Made by a program: the position numbers and the translations under genes. Under the pieces are notes generated by a model. The model saw only the letters and a list, made by a program, of their open reading frames with translations. It ran no database searches and was not told the DNA's origin. From positions 24,687,872 through 24,751,871 of the forward strand of contig JACDQD010000004.1 in the NCBI GenBank assembly GCA_019843655.1: a stretch of DNA of 64,000 bases, written 5' to 3'. Below, piece by piece: positions 37,911 to 53,388 of the stretch. The stretch's first letter is position 1. Each line of letters starts with the position of its first letter. The DNA comes from Lethocerus indicus (Eukaryota; Arthropoda; Insecta; Hemiptera; Belostomatidae).

Positions 37911-40900
37911 TGACAGTCGAGAGGTAATATTAAACATTTATTTTAAAGCCTCGATTTAAATCCAATAAACGCTACGAAATTAGAGTTAAAATATATTGAG
38001 TTACTAATGTTGTGAAAATGTATATTAGAGTGGTAGTGATATAATAGTTTCGATAAATTGATTGTGGAGTTGGAAATATATTTTCCTCTGAAACAAAGTG
38101 GAATTTAATGGAAATTTATTTTTCGTTCAAATACCCAGTCAATGAAACAGATTGAAAACTGTTTTCCCCTGCCATTTTATAATAATGGACATAATGAAAG
38201 TATTGTTATTTTTGTAGATACGTAGGGATTAATTGTTAAGGTTAGAATAAGCCTAATATAAATTAATTTAAATTAAGTGATCCGAATAATACACTTTTTA
38301 TGTACCCTACGTTATAGTCTATATTTATTACCTATAAATAATAGTAATAAAAATTACCGAAGTAATATACAAAATTTAAAACACGAATAACTAACTTCAA
38401 AACCATTTTCAGTAACAAACACCAAAGAATCTATTCACACATAACTTATAGCCACCGCCCTCCACATATAGGATACAAGGTTGTGTGACGGAACTAGAGA
38501 ATTAGTTTCAGAATTAGCTTCATGATTGACCGTACAAGGGAAAATTAATTGAGCGGGATGAGGTTTGGGAATTTATCGACTCATACTATAAATAATACTG
38601 GGAATTATGGCCCTTTTGAATCCAAATTGAAGCCCAACCCTCACCGCAATATCTCGGCCGTTTATTCTGCCGGACAAAGCGTTGTACACTCCTGTGGGAG
38701 TGTACATTAACGGGCGAAACGTCTGGAATGCGTAAGAAGGTTTTCCACGGACAATGGATTCGGGAACAACGAATTACTTCTGGATGCCGATTTTCGGTTG
38801 GGTGTCTTAATTTCTTCGAGAATGTGCAAATTAATAAAAAAGTATAAGCGCATCTAAGACCTGCAGTAAAAATGGGTATGTATCTACCTGTAAGTCTAGT
38901 TAGTTTCAGTTCAAATGGATAAAATTAAATCGCCATGGATAACAATAATACTACCTCAACAAACAGTGATAAATCATCTTAACAGTCAATGGATAAAAAC
39001 TTAATTTAATTAAAAACTAGAAGCGGGAAATAAAAGTGCCGTTCCATTTTTGGGCAATCATAAATTTAGGCAGCTTGGTCGCAAATATAGAGGGAAATAT
39101 ATAGGAATTCTGATGAGGATAAGTCAAGGGAGTTGTATTAAATCCGAAAAATATAATTAAAAATGGAACATCCAGTTCATTCTCGTTCGGGAGCGATAAC
39201 AGAGGCGTTGAAGCCGCGACAAAGTTACGACCTTGTTTTGTCAGGGCCCTAAAACACGACCCCCCTACACCGTTTATGCCCTATAAACTTATCGGCTCAT
39301 TTTACTCAACATTTCACAACAGTTTTATACGCCCATTCATGAAATTGACGAGACCGCTTTTGAAAATTCGCAATTCGTTTTCGTGCAAGGGAAGCGCTAT
39401 AGTACATCAACCGGTTAGCGGTATTTATGTAACCAATATGGCTAACCCTCATTGGTCATTGGACACTCAACAGTGTAACGAGTTTATTTCCATTTGAGCC
39501 GTATCTCAAATACAAACACGGGAATACAGTATGTTAATTCGTTCTCGATAAACTGTGAGCCCTGATAACTTCATGACCATCGGGCCGAAGCGCCTAATAC
39601 GCTAAACTTTACCTGGGGCTCAAACTTATTCGCCGCTTCTTGTTATCGCTGTTATAGGAAGTTACCCATTACTCGTTCGTAAATTTATGCGAGGCCCAAA
39701 GTTAATAGCTTTGATAAAATATCAAAGAGAATTATCAAGATATTTGCCGAACGGGGTCGCTTCGAAACGAACTGTTGTGGACCCGTATTGAATCACTTGG
39801 GGGGGGGATGTGCGGAAAGGTTCACAATATAATATTTAACACGGTTCCAAAATTTACTCATACAATTAAATTAATTATTTTTAATATGGAAAAAGTAACT
39901 AAGTTATTATTAATTATTATAATAACCACTGCTATTTGCAACGGTACGTTTACTGACGTTCATAAGGGTTCTGGAGTTTGTTGGGGGCGAATGCAGAATG
40001 CTACACCATAATAACTTTCTGATTTCATTTAGAGGAATCAAAACAAGAAATAAATAACAGGTTATCATCACTTTTGCAATATCTATTTTCACTCCCGTAC
40101 TTAATCTAAAGCTAGACCGTTTTTTCATCCAAAAACCGTTAGCGGCTTTCCTGACAGTAATGGCAGGTTAACTAAACAATACAATACAATTGAAAAGACC
40201 TAAAGTATAAGCCATCAAGTTAATCTCCACGGCAGGTACATACCAAAATAGTATAAAAGGACTAAGCTTCACGTATCCCGACAAATTCACGGCCAATTAC
40301 CTTGTTCAGTCGGGTAACTGAACAGTCGGGTAAAAGATGGAGCGAAGAAGTTCGCATAGAAAAATTGTGCCGCCTTGTTCAAGTTCCAACTTGGTCCAAA
40401 AAATAGGAGGGAATAAAAATTTGGCCATCTTCAAAAGCGCGGACTTGAAATAAAGAGCCGTTATAAATAACTGCCCACTTTCTTTCCAGGTTGACGGAGG
40501 ACCTCCACGTTCACCCGTAACAATTTCTTTAGGTCTTAATATGATAAAACTTTCTTATGAAAAATGTTTACATTTTTTCTTTCTCCTTAAAATTGTCATG
40601 ATACGAAATGTTCTATGATTCATGAAACCGTAGAGTCTGTTGAAATTTCTCTCAATTATATGCGTGCATATATCATAGTTGCTAATAAGACGTAACTAGT
40701 TCAAGTGAAATCACTACGTTATTCATTCGCAACCTTAATATTAATTCATATTACAAGCCCTTGGTGATAGTTTATTAGTTTTTAAATAAAATAAATCTTT
40801 AAACATCACTTGACCCCGTACACACTTATTCGGAGAGTTCGGGTGTTCGGCTTTTATTTGTCACTGTATATTACTCATAAGTTGACCGGGTTCGCGGAAC

Positions 40901-43900
40901 AATTGAGAGACAAAAGCAGTCGGGCAAACTGTAGTCGGGTCTTTGTCGATCACCTGCCCTGGGATGACAAAGGTAAAATTTTGAGCGCATAGTTGGTGAG
41001 GAATTCGGTTATGCTTATACTGGCTGAAGCGGCGAGGTCCGCTCGAATAATAACCGTCCGCCCTTTATATTTCCTACGAGGTAACAGAATGCGCAATAAA
41101 ACAGGGGACTGCCCCGCGGAGTATAACGAGGGTTTAAAAATCGTTAATCTCGTGATATTCTGCCTCTACCCTCCTATTTAGTTTTAAGCCAAACTAGGTT
41201 CCTCACCAGCGTCGGTAAACTAGGGAGATAGTACTAATAAAATATAGATATTTAGAATTGAAACAATGGGAATAAACGGGGTTTATTGAGCCGGCTAGGT
41301 TTGAGTAAAAGGGGAATGTTAACTTCCTAAAAATTATACGTTAGAAGCGATCACAAATGACTGAGGAAGCATTACCGTGATGTACAGGTTATTCCGGTTA
41401 TTCTCCCGCCGTTCTCAGTTTTGCAGATTCACCAGACGCTTATTATCGGAAAACTATCGTCGAAAGGCTGGTTAAACGTTAATCCAGAGGCAGGTAGTTG
41501 TTTAAAAAGCTTTTAGCCGGTGGCGAGGCGTGACCGGGATGGGCCCGGGCCGCTATTGGTTATCGCTCTTTTATTGGACACCTGTTAGTTTTTATGGGCG
41601 GAGCACAACTGCTTCAACAACTCGGCAATATCTGCTCAGACCTGGCTTCAAATGAGACCCTCCGGCCTCCTGAAACTTACCAATGGAATCCAACCGATAA
41701 ATACCTCTATCCACTTCTAATTTAAGAAACCGTATAATTATAACCTATCGTTTTAAACCAGACGATGATGAAGGTAAACATACGTTCCTTATGTATCGAT
41801 GAAATACACTAAGTGGCTGAAGAACTACCTAGTCACAAAAAAGAACTCAAAACTACTATTTAGAAAGCTTGCGAACTATGCGTCCATCTAATATATAACC
41901 CCGCCAGTCGCGATGCTGATATTATACGCAACGAGTAAGGATACAGCCAAATATGGGTCCCCATTCTGCAACCTTGAATATACGTATACATGAATATTTG
42001 AAATACCAGGTGGGGAAATTCGCTTCTAGACAAGGGACGGATGTAAGAAATATGAAAAGTTTAATAAAATTTCTGAGACCTCGAGTATACAAACAGGTGT
42101 AGACTGGGCACTAAGAAAATATTCCTTAGCACTGAGAGGACAGAAAATTGAGAACAGTTTAAACTGAATTATATTAAGCTTAATAATAACATAATCTATG
42201 CTTTACACCCCCCCCCCAAAATTTGTTTGTTCGAATATGACTCTTCCCCTTATGTATTCTAATAGGAAAATAAATCCGATGTCATCCGATTTCTATTCCT
42301 TTTTATTGCAACTGACTCATATTGGTAACATTGGGAATAGATAAGTTTAAAAAACAAATCAACATTTCATAAAATGTATAATGTGTTTCACTTAGACTGA
42401 TTGGATATATATTACACAACTTTCTTATTCTTATGAGTATATCACCTGTTTTTTGAATTGTGCTAATAAGGCAATATCACTACAAATACTTTAGCTATAG
42501 GGAGGTAATAAATTACGAACATTCCATAGGGAGGGCGGCTGAAACAGGGTTAGCTGGCAGGATGTTTCACGTGCCATCACTGTAACATAGTTCCCGATCC
42601 GGCTGTCATTGTCTCCGCCTCTGTTTCCGTTACCCTCAGTCACCGAATACCTCAAGATCGCTAAAACATTCACCCGATTTATCTAACCATGGCGAAGACC
42701 TTAGGAATTTACTTCGCGGCATTATTCTAATAATACCGGTGTTGAAGCTAGCTAATTCCACGTACAATATCACAAAACATGATGATCAACTAACTCAATT
42801 TTTTGATGACGACCCCAACTATATTATTATTAATAATTATAAGTCAATATTCCTGTCTATTTCTACCTTTTCTAACCCCTTGCGGCTTTTGCGGTCGGAG
42901 CGATTTTCGCGAACGTGTCGGGCGCCTTTTACAGGTACAAATAAAATAATCTTAAGGAAATTTCAAATCCCCGAAAAAATAATTTGCGCCACCGCTTCGA
43001 TGATTCACGCATAAAGCGGTAGGTCGAGGCGTACTCTGATCCGCCGGGTCAACGCCGCCCACGATTTATATATAATTTACGACAACATCGGGCTTTCTAA
43101 CAACAGTTTGAAGGTTCAAAGGGGTGTGAGGGAGATTCGCTGTCTATTACCCTTATTTTACCGTTTCCGTACACCCGAGACCACAACATCATCTTCATCG
43201 CCGCTTTCTCATATTCTTCGTCGTTAGTCTCTCGATCAATTTCGTCCCGGAGTATTGCGAAACAAAATTCATCTTCGCTAGAGAACCGATTTCGCTCCTA
43301 ATATCCATTTTTGTCGGGGTTCGAACAAAATCGCTTTGTACAAATTTTCCCGATACTTAGAGGCCACGATCGTAGAGTCTCGACTGACTTCGGAGACATT
43401 TTCAGAGCCGCAGTCTTAGAAGAACCTTTTACCAATTTTATCTTACCTCCGTTAAGATGTGTGTAATTTTCATACTTCGTACGAAAGAATATATACGGCT
43501 AAGGAACCTTTCCGAGAACCGATGCTGCGTTCCTATCGTTTGGAGCTAACGTAATCTAAGATAAACACCAATTGGCGCCTCTCACTCGCCATCCGACCTG
43601 AGAGTGGCCTTCCGACCGCAAAGGGCTAAACTATGGTTCTTGTTACATTCTGTTTCCACTCGCTGAGTACCGTTTTCGGCCGTTTGCCATCACTAGCTAG
43701 CGACACCTATTACCACGTGTCGGCTCAAGGACTCCCACAATGGTGTTCTAGTTTTTTCGAATTTAACTAGGAAACTAACTATTAGGACAACCTAACCAAA
43801 TATTAAAACAACTGTTTCAGCATACTCTCTAGTGTGGTACCGCTCAATAAATTACGATTTTCCAGCTCTAATATCAATCATTTGTTAAATAAGTATTACA

Positions 43901-46900
43901 ATTATTTAAAATTCTATTATCGAAAAACTTATTTAATCGTACTATTATATACTGAATAGGTTTATACTGAATTAGTATAAAGTGATTATACTCCATTATA
44001 ACGTACATATATAAATAATACTATAACCGAGTCTCGGGGATACATCTCGTGGCAAGGCAACTTCAAAATTGAATCAGAGGGTTAGATGAGAGCCTTTACA
44101 CGTAATCATCGAAGTTGACGATGCCATGCTCCCGCCAATAATATCATTTTACACAGTGCTCATACTACCTCAGTCCAGCCACCTCCTAAGTCAACCAAGC
44201 CAGGTTTCAGTTCACGTCAATACTAGCCATTTCGGACAATTGCACTCATAGAAAACGCTTCTTCTTCTCATTTTTTGGCATTTTCCGATTATCTACAGTT
44301 CTATGAAGTTCAAGAAAATATGTAACCAAAATTATTAATTGGATTCGAGGTCCAATTGGGCATCAACCACAATCTCTCGGTAATAGTAGCTTCTTCCATA
44401 ACAAGCAATTCCCATTAAAATTCGGTCTCAAATAAAAAGCCACCACACTCAATAAAAGTAATGAAATTCCCATGCAATTAGGAATCCAATTATATAAACA
44501 AATTGAATATTTATGTTTAATTAATATAGTTAATGATATGTCCAATGTTCAATCGAAGTTTCCATGATAGACTTAAACCGGATAATTAGAATTCCATTTA
44601 TTCCTATTATTAATCTCCATTTTCTTTTTAATTCCATTACGTGAAAATTACCGAATGTCACGTGTTCTTGTCGCTCAAGGCTAGGTACCGTGCAGCACGA
44701 ATCTTAGTTTTTTTTCAGCATCAAAATGATAACACTATTAATGGTGGAGGCCTTGGTAGAACTTCACCCCGCTTCTGCTGATCCCTCAGTGCTGAATTAC
44801 TTAGCACGGGCACATGTCGTTAATTTCTTTAGGATTTATTACCGAAGAAAAGCTTGGAGATACTATAAAATAGAGCCAGTCGTAAAAAACAACTGCCCGC
44901 AAGTGAAAATAATAAATGTACATGACATGCGAAAGACACGTGCAAGCGAACATTAAATGCTCTTTGCATTATTCGTATACACATTGCAGTCTATACGGTA
45001 CATTAGGTCTAATAATGGCAATATGATACTCCACCGAATTAGCTGACCAAAATTGTGAGGACCACACCACTGGACCTCTCAGCAGATATGATCGATCGTC
45101 GCTGAACCTTCAAATTTCAAAATACTGCTTTTCCCGTATCACCTTTTATCTTATTTCTAATTACCTTCCCCATCGATTGGTCCTATCAGATTCTAATAGA
45201 ACATTGTTTCAACTATCTCGTATTGACACGTTATTTATTATTATGGCTACACTCCATAGAGAACCGAATTGGAGGCCTGGGAAAAAGATGACGAGACAAT
45301 AAATATCGGTAAAAAATACTATCCCCACCTACCTCCTGAAAAATAAACACACACCACCCCGCCTACACCAAAACCAAAAAGCCATCCGGCGGGTATAATC
45401 AAAGCGGTCCCGGATTTCTATTTTATGGTCCACCTGGATGATTTCCAATCCCGAATTGAACGTTTTATAGGGGGCTCTTTATGAGGCCGACTAGTATTGT
45501 ACGGTCCAATTAAATTGTAGAGGCCGCCTTTTAATCAACAGACTGGACGGCTACCGGGTCATACCTCTGATGGAAATACACCGGTAACCTCAGGGCGAAG
45601 AGTTGATTACTAATACATTTTCCGACCGGTGAACAGATGTTCATACCGTGTTGCTATCGGCGCTATTGTTTTTTATCATAGCCACATGCAATATTTATAA
45701 GGTGCTCATCATAAATCCTCACGGCTTACTCCCTCTCTCTTTCCTTGTTTTCCTTCTTTTTCCGATTTCGTTTAGGTTGCATACTAAAACGATATATTAC
45801 TGCCGAATAATCGTCCGATTTTCAGGTTCACCAAGTATCTGAGCATTATCACTGCTAGCCGATTCTAATACTCTAGCAATACAATCCAAACTGTATTATT
45901 TGGGTAAAGGAAAATAAACGACCCGAAATTGAAGGTTACGAGCAATAAATTTAGCTATCCGTCTCTGCTCAACCGGTTCTAATCTAAGCGGGAATAGTCA
46001 CGGAGTGGATATTTTTTAACTCTACCTACCACGCGTCGTTATCCAACGGTCTTCGTAATTCAATCGAAAGAATACCCATCGGCCACCTTTCTTCGAATCA
46101 CAAATGCAAGTTGCAATCGTCTCAGCGATCGAACAAACTGTTCGGTTTTAGACAAGACACATATCGGAAGAGTGTAGCGAGCACTGGGTAGAACGGGTTG
46201 GAGGCGATTTAAGTTGGCGTGCCTAGGACTCGTAGGTCAGACCGCCCGTGCCAGACACCTATTACACTATTGAAATCCTAACAAACACCTGCATTAGGAC
46301 AGATTTAGGCCTCACTACAAAATACCCCAACGGACTTTCCCTTGCCCCCTACTTGAATTTCACCTCTCGGCTTCGCTATCTCGATTAATAAATGTTTAAT
46401 ATTAAGGATCTTTTAGGATTAGAGCTACTGTAGGCCCTACAACATTTTTTGAGGCCCTAATTTTCTTTCCGTGAAGAAAAAATATTGGGTCGACTCCTCC
46501 GGTATTGACGTCTATTTGTCTGGTTCGACTTCTAGACCGATCGATGGTCAAGCAAGTGCTACACTTGGAAGTACCAAGTCCCAATTTAAATGTGTTCTTC
46601 CCGATACTGCTGATAGCAGTTCTCTTAGCATTGTCCATTTTGATGTCGAACTAGGTAAGTCTGCCGGTAATATCTAAAATAGTTCTTTAAAACTGCGTCA
46701 TGCATAGTGATCATGTTAGTACTTACCTTTTAAATGCCCTCGACGAGACCTATTCAAATGTATAAAGAACATAACGCAGTGGTTGATACAAAAAGTTTCA
46801 AATTAAAAAATAATTAAATAAAAATGTTAAAGTTTTAAATTGTTTCCGTGTGAACGGGTGAAAATTTCCGACAATGTCGTAATTTGCAACAGTAGAGGAA

Positions 46901-49900
46901 ATCCAAACGAGAGCCAACAAATTAGAATGGCAAGAACGCGTGAAAGCAAAATTACGAAACGCCGATTGAATCCGTACAAATCCGTTGCGAATTTGTTTGC
47001 TGTAATAAATTAAATAAACGCTTTGAAACCATTCTCGACTAATTCATTGAATCACTCCAGTCCTACTTTCCAATCTGGAAGTTCAATCAGAACTGAATTT
47101 GCAGTATATTTTCCTAACAATAAATACAATTGTACATAGGGTATTGTAAATAATAGATTGGAATTATGAATATATTCACTCCTTAAATCGGGTCATGTTA
47201 CCGTTAATTATAAGACAACGGGTATTTTTTATTAATACAACAATTCATTTTAGAAATACAATAATTAATTAAATAATAATGCCCCCGTAATGCGCATACC
47301 TTAACATGGTATTTCAGAAAGGTTGCAGAATGCAAAGGTGGTGATTAAATTTCTCAACAAAACATCTATTTACCGACAACAATCCAATTGATACATTTTC
47401 TCATACTCAATTGGTAGGATTAAGTAATGTCAATGTTGCCTCAAAAATTCCAAATAATAAGGGTGAATGATACCAAAAAAGGATCACAGTAACTAAGAGC
47501 AAGGATTACATCGTTGCTAGGATTACATCCTGTGGGAAAAAGGAAGAAAAAAGAGGACAGCGTAAACTGGTTATAAACTCCGCCTGCTAATCTAAGGGAT
47601 TGTAGAAAGTGCAGTAGTAGTAATTCGATACTTGCAGAAGTACATATTCAAGTGGCGTCTATACGTGCACTGTATACGCGAGCCTGAGTTTGGGATTATT
47701 GACACTATTATTGCCTAGAATTTTTAAAGACTATATCGTCCTGATAATGTCCAAGCGTAATAAAAAAAACTATATAAATATGGAAAGGAGATTGAGCCGG
47801 AATATATGCGTTGCATATTAAAATACTACAAGCATTTATTCAACAATGGGTAAATTTTTCATATATTCCTAAGTCTACAAGTGTATTATAGTACCTTCTG
47901 GATACTGCGCTCAATGAAAGTGTACGGCCGGTCGCATACTGACCTCCGTTGGTCTTGGTTCTTAAATAACCATGTGTCTTTGCCTATATATCCATACATA
48001 CTCACACACATACACGTTCATAAAGTCCTTCGATATGCATACTATATTCCCATAAAGTGTAAGCAATTCTTGGTCAATTTAATTATGTAAACATGATTGC
48101 AGCGGGTCCAACTCGACCAATAGCAAGAAATAGCAATGATGCATTCCACATTTTAGAGTCCTAAACATCGTTAGTGACATATAAACGCACCGATAAGTAA
48201 TGATAATAGGAATATGGCACGAACGTCTGTAAAGCCAATTATGACAACTTAATCGAGGAACTCGCTTTGACCTGACCGGTTTGTTAGCCCCGTATTGCAT
48301 TTGTATGGAACAGGCGCGGAGTATGCACGCTATACGCCGGAACACTTGAAATATTTCGAATAATATTCCAATAACTACTATCTCTTTATTCGGTTTCGAA
48401 ACGCACACATAAATTCTCCAGTTGAAATTACACTTTGTTATTTCATCCTGTGTCGAGCATGGAAATCCGGTTTAACAGGAATTCGCGTACACCGAAAGGT
48501 ATTTTCAAAATTTGCACTGGAAAATATATTTTAGTTATTATAATGAATAATAATAATGCATTGCGCACCCGACCCACGATTGGACAAAACGACATCTGCA
48601 AAGAGCACCCGACATCTCTGTAAATATTCGATTCCAATTAGTGAACTCCGACCGTCAAAGAAACATATATTATGTAGACGATCTTTCATTTAGTTCACAT
48701 TTGCAATTGGAGGCGGTAAAGTCGACGATACAAAACTGAGCCTCGGGCAAATTACGCAATTAGGCCCGAATTTATTGTGCTCGGTTTTCATGTTAGCGCC
48801 GTATTAAAAATGAAATCTCCGGGTGCGTGCAAGGGCCAAATCGACAGAAGAAAGGAGCTCCTGGTTGAGCCCCCCCTCTACCGACATTACCAGATCCCGT
48901 AGGTCCCTCTCCCTCCATTTGTTCATCATCGCGCTAATGTTTCAATTCCTCCTGCTACCCCCTGGATACGGTCGACTGTCACGCGAAGCCGGAAATATAT
49001 AAAATATAAAGGTAAGGAGCTCCGATATACCACAAAAATTACTTACCCGTTTTGGCGGTTACTTCAATCTTATTCTGGGCAAGTAAATTGTCCTATTCTA
49101 TATTTCGGATTGTAAATAAATTTACCTACAAATGAATAAATAGTCTGTGCATTTTTAATGCTGAGTAATCTACAATGCAATTATATAATAAAGCAAAAAT
49201 CAATGTAAACATTACTCCATATTTCTTCGCTCTATATTTCTGAAATTATATATCACTTTTTTTGAAATGAATACAACAAATGAAGACCTCATTGGAACCA
49301 TATTCTATACAATTATCCAACATATTCTGAAGTGTCTTACTGAACAGTGAAGTAAATTAAATCGAAACCAGCAGAAACATTGGTCAGTAAAAATAAATTA
49401 ATATTTAATTCATTGCATTATGTTCTGTTATGAGTAACAGAATATGCCTGAGTTAAGCGGTTTCGCTCTCTTTCAGTAGTGAGTACACGTAGTCATGCAA
49501 CTGTGTACACAGTATGTTCAGGCGGGACGGTTCATTTTCGAAATTCGAAAGCGTAAATTTCTTCGACAGCCGTCGGATTTTCGAATGGGACTGTCGCGAC
49601 CGTGCAATTAATATGCATTTAATATCGGCTCACCCACCCCACCCCCACCCTTCCACGGCATAAAAATGATTAATGGAAGTCGCTCAAATCCCACCCTCCC
49701 TCTTCAACGGATGAAGTCATCCATTACAACGTCAAAATGTTATGAAAGTATCCCTTTTGTAAGTTATAAAAGACGTTCGGAGGCCGGCAGGCCCCGGACT
49801 CGGGACAGAAGGGCGAACGGTGATTTATTTATTTGGAATGCCGATGTTTACACGGCCGATCGTCAAAGCGGTGGTAGGAGGATCCCACCCCATTTCCTGT

Positions 49901-52900
49901 ACATGCCCAAACATTCGAAAGAGGATTACCGAATCTCGGCTCCTTAGTCTAACAACTAACTAAATATTTATTACTTCTATCAAACGCTGTGAACATCTGT
50001 TTTGAGATTTGTATAATTACCGGTCCAATTAAACTTTTAATAATAAGATTTACTATTTTTTAAGATATTTTTCAAAAATATGTAAATACAAAAGTAAATA
50101 TGTCGAATCAATTGTGATTAATTTCAAAATAAATATATTGGGACTGGTCTCCCTATTTACCAAGTCAACACTCGGTTCTATGTACACCGGAGTCAATGTA
50201 ACTTCGGAAGAAATTAATCTATTAAATAAATATTAAAGTTATAAAATCACTAACAGTGCTGTGCCTACTTGAAAAGAAAACAAAAATGGATCCCAAAAAA
50301 CGTCCCCCATATCGAAAGGCGCATGTTCAAAGTCCGTTTCAAATATTCATAATTTCTTCTGAAATCTGGCGGTTGCGCTCACGGAAAACATAAATTAACA
50401 GTGCGTCACTTCTCTTCCAGAAATTTCAGACAGGAAATTTACCGTCGAAAATTGTAAGTCTTTAATTATTATTCGATTGACGGCTAAATAAGCGGTCGGC
50501 GAATTTTAGTAGCAATAACTGTTAGTAATGCTACCTCTTGGGGCGGGGGGGGGGGCAATTAGCGCCCGAGTAAGTGATATTAATTACCCCGGCTCCGGGC
50601 GTAATTACTGGCAATCGCACGCAAACTGGTGAATGAATTGTCCACGAAAATCCGTTACAACAATTCTGTAAAAGTTGAAAGCGAATCCGACTGTATTCGA
50701 CCCTTTCTTTAATTGCAATCATAATTGTAATCTACAGGATTAAATTACATTAATGAACTGAAAAATGAAACATATATTGGACGCAAATAGTTTTTGAATC
50801 GGATATTTTTCGTCTCTTCCAAGTCTTCTTGTTAGCCTCGGGCCTATATTTTCTTATGTAACTGGTTAGCGATTATATATTCTTGTAATTTTGATTCATC
50901 AATTGACGGTATTCATGAGACAATCGAACAGCTCAATGCTTTATTCCTTGAATCTTTAACGGTTATAACGAAATAAGAGCGGTAAAATAGTTCATAAACG
51001 GCAGAACCTTCCCGATACAAAAGAGTTCGGTTAAATCATTTGAAACGTGTGTTAGCACAATTGGACAGTTTAATTAGGATGGGTTGGGCTCAGTCTATAG
51101 ACTGTTTGTGGAAGCTGTACTATGGCTGGAACACCTGCGAAAATGGGTCGGCCTCTGCAGGCCAGCTTTTTCATTTACACTCCAGATACGCCACGAAGTA
51201 GATGTCCCAGGTAATTAATTTAAGTTTTTTATTTATTATACTCGAGCTGCTTCCAATATTTTAGTTATTATTCTTCTAATATAATCTTCGTTAGCTTTAG
51301 GAAATGTTTGCTGTAAAATTAGAAATAGAGAGTAGTTGTGAGGCACTTAATGATTCATAAAATGACACGTGGATTAATTAAAACCATTAATGTCATTTGA
51401 TTCTAACACAAAACTACGAAGTAACGAATAAGTTCAAAGTTAAAAAACATTCAACATTACTATAGTTAACAAATAATTGCAAATTGTAATTGATATCATT
51501 ATCGATTAAATTATATACTGGAGTAAGTTCAGCATTACCACGATTTTATGCTATAAACATTAGCGAATTACAACGTCAATTCCTCTACTCATTTTTATTT
51601 AATTTTTCTTTTCCTTTTTTTCTTCCATTTCCCTCACGATTTCCATTTCACGATATTCAAATTTCATAAGCGTGTTGTATTCTAAATAAAACCTCTTATA
51701 CTCTTTGGAATTCCAGATAGTTTAGTCTTGTGGGGCTTAAAACTAGGGACCGTTACGCAACCACGCATTGCAAAAGGAAAGCGTGCAACGCGTGCTGTAC
51801 CGCTATTGTCTGGGAGTGGTGGGGTGAATTTGCATACATTCGGTAAAATACGCGACCTTGCCATTTTTTACTTTGCAAATCTCACCACGTGGCCGAGGGT
51901 TTCGTGGCCCGAATCTCTTTCGTCAAACATAGAACTGTCGGTTTTAAAAACCGGGGACTGTTCCAACGTCTGAGTGAAATACGATCCACGAATCTTAATC
52001 TTGACCTGAGACCGTTGAACCCTTATTTTAGCAGCAGTATGAAAAGCAGTTATCACCATTCTTGCTACCCTCTGTCCCCTCTCGCTAACGGTAGGTAGGG
52101 CGCTTTCTCGCCATCTTCAGTAGCATTCCGTTAGTGGATTAAGGGACACTTAAGTGTGTCGGTTACCTATGGGGCATCCTGTCCGCAATCTTCACATTAA
52201 CAGACACTGTTCCGTGCTACTGATACTGCACTAATACTATGTGATCCATTACATAAAGGAGTCCGAATAAATATCATAGCGAAAATTCTGAATTGCCGGT
52301 GTTTGGCCAGATAGTTGGTTCATCGACATGCCCACTGCAATTATAGTACTTCTCTATGTTACAACTGTAGGACGCGTACTGAAACTAGATATGCGAGTGG
52401 AGACAGAAAAGTTGTAGGGATATTTCAAACCGCAAATAGTTGCGTTCGGAAAAAAAAACGGAACGCTCGATCATTTGAAAATGCCAGAATTGAATCTTGA
52501 AGTTATTTTCTTGTAGATGAATATTATCAGTTATATCGGAGCGAATGCCGAAATGAAGCGACTGATACCGAGATGTAACAGCAACCGCGAGGACCGGAAC
52601 ACGAGCGAAATGACCGCACACCAAAAGCCGCGATACGGCGCTTGTACCAACAATTCTTCCACAATAAATACAACCGAGATCTCGAACTGTGAAGTGAACG
52701 ACCGGCGGTCAACCAGGCTCTAAGTCAGGTTCGCATATTCAGACGAGAACTGAATATTTCCAGGTATACAATTCAGGTAATTCGTTTGATTACCGGCAGA
52801 TAGGTTAGTGATTGTATAGATAGTATGTAGAATTTGAACGTATTTTACTTCGGGAGACTACAACGAAAGAGGTCCAATCCCAAACAGGAGGAGGTGCTGT

Positions 52901-53388
52901 TGGACAATCCGTACCTTGAGCGAAACAGAACAAGCGTGATTGTTGAGTGTTTGTTCGTTTGGCTCGAGTTACGTCATTGTTCAGATTCTTCGTGGAAAAA
53001 AGTCCGTTGTGATGAATCCCAGAAAATAAGAAATATGAATGTAATATTAAGAAACCTAAACGCGACTAATTCAATTGCCTATCTTTTATTTTTATTTGTT
53101 TTTCACAGGTCATATTTTCGCCTTACATGTATGTTGTAGGTAAGGGTAAAACATTTCAATAAAATGCATCTCCTTATTCTATTTGTCATTTTCTCAATTC
53201 AGTTAAATTATCACAGTTATTAACACAACCAGGCGTAATATTTGTAATACGAACTGGCTAATAATGCATAAGAAAATTCCTTAACAGCTGACTACAGTTT
53301 ATTTTGATGTATTTAAATTATTTTGGAACCATTACCAATGTACGACAAACAGGGGAGTACGGTTTGATGATTTAATTACTGGAGAGTA
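37911..53388. other. Gene-free stretch up to the gene cluster
   Basis: No supportable gene is present. Scattered frames of 60-109 codons lack family resemblance. GC-richer, CpG-containing islands lie at about 43,020-43,720, 46,000-46,380, 48,690-48,990 and 51,720-52,130. There is a C-run at 42,208-42,217 and G-runs at 39,799-39,807 and about 50,544-50,556. The last kilobase before 53,389 should contain the promoter of the nine-exon gene, but I see no clear core element there. Confidence 0.5.
38683..38706. other. Perfect hairpin with 10-bp arms
   Basis: TGTACACTCC at 38,683-38,692 and GGAGTGTACA at 38,697-38,706 are exact reverse complements around a TGTG loop. It lies in a GC-richer, CpG-containing patch in AT-rich DNA. 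It could be a palindromic protein-binding site or a short RNA stem-loop. Confidence 0.6.
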
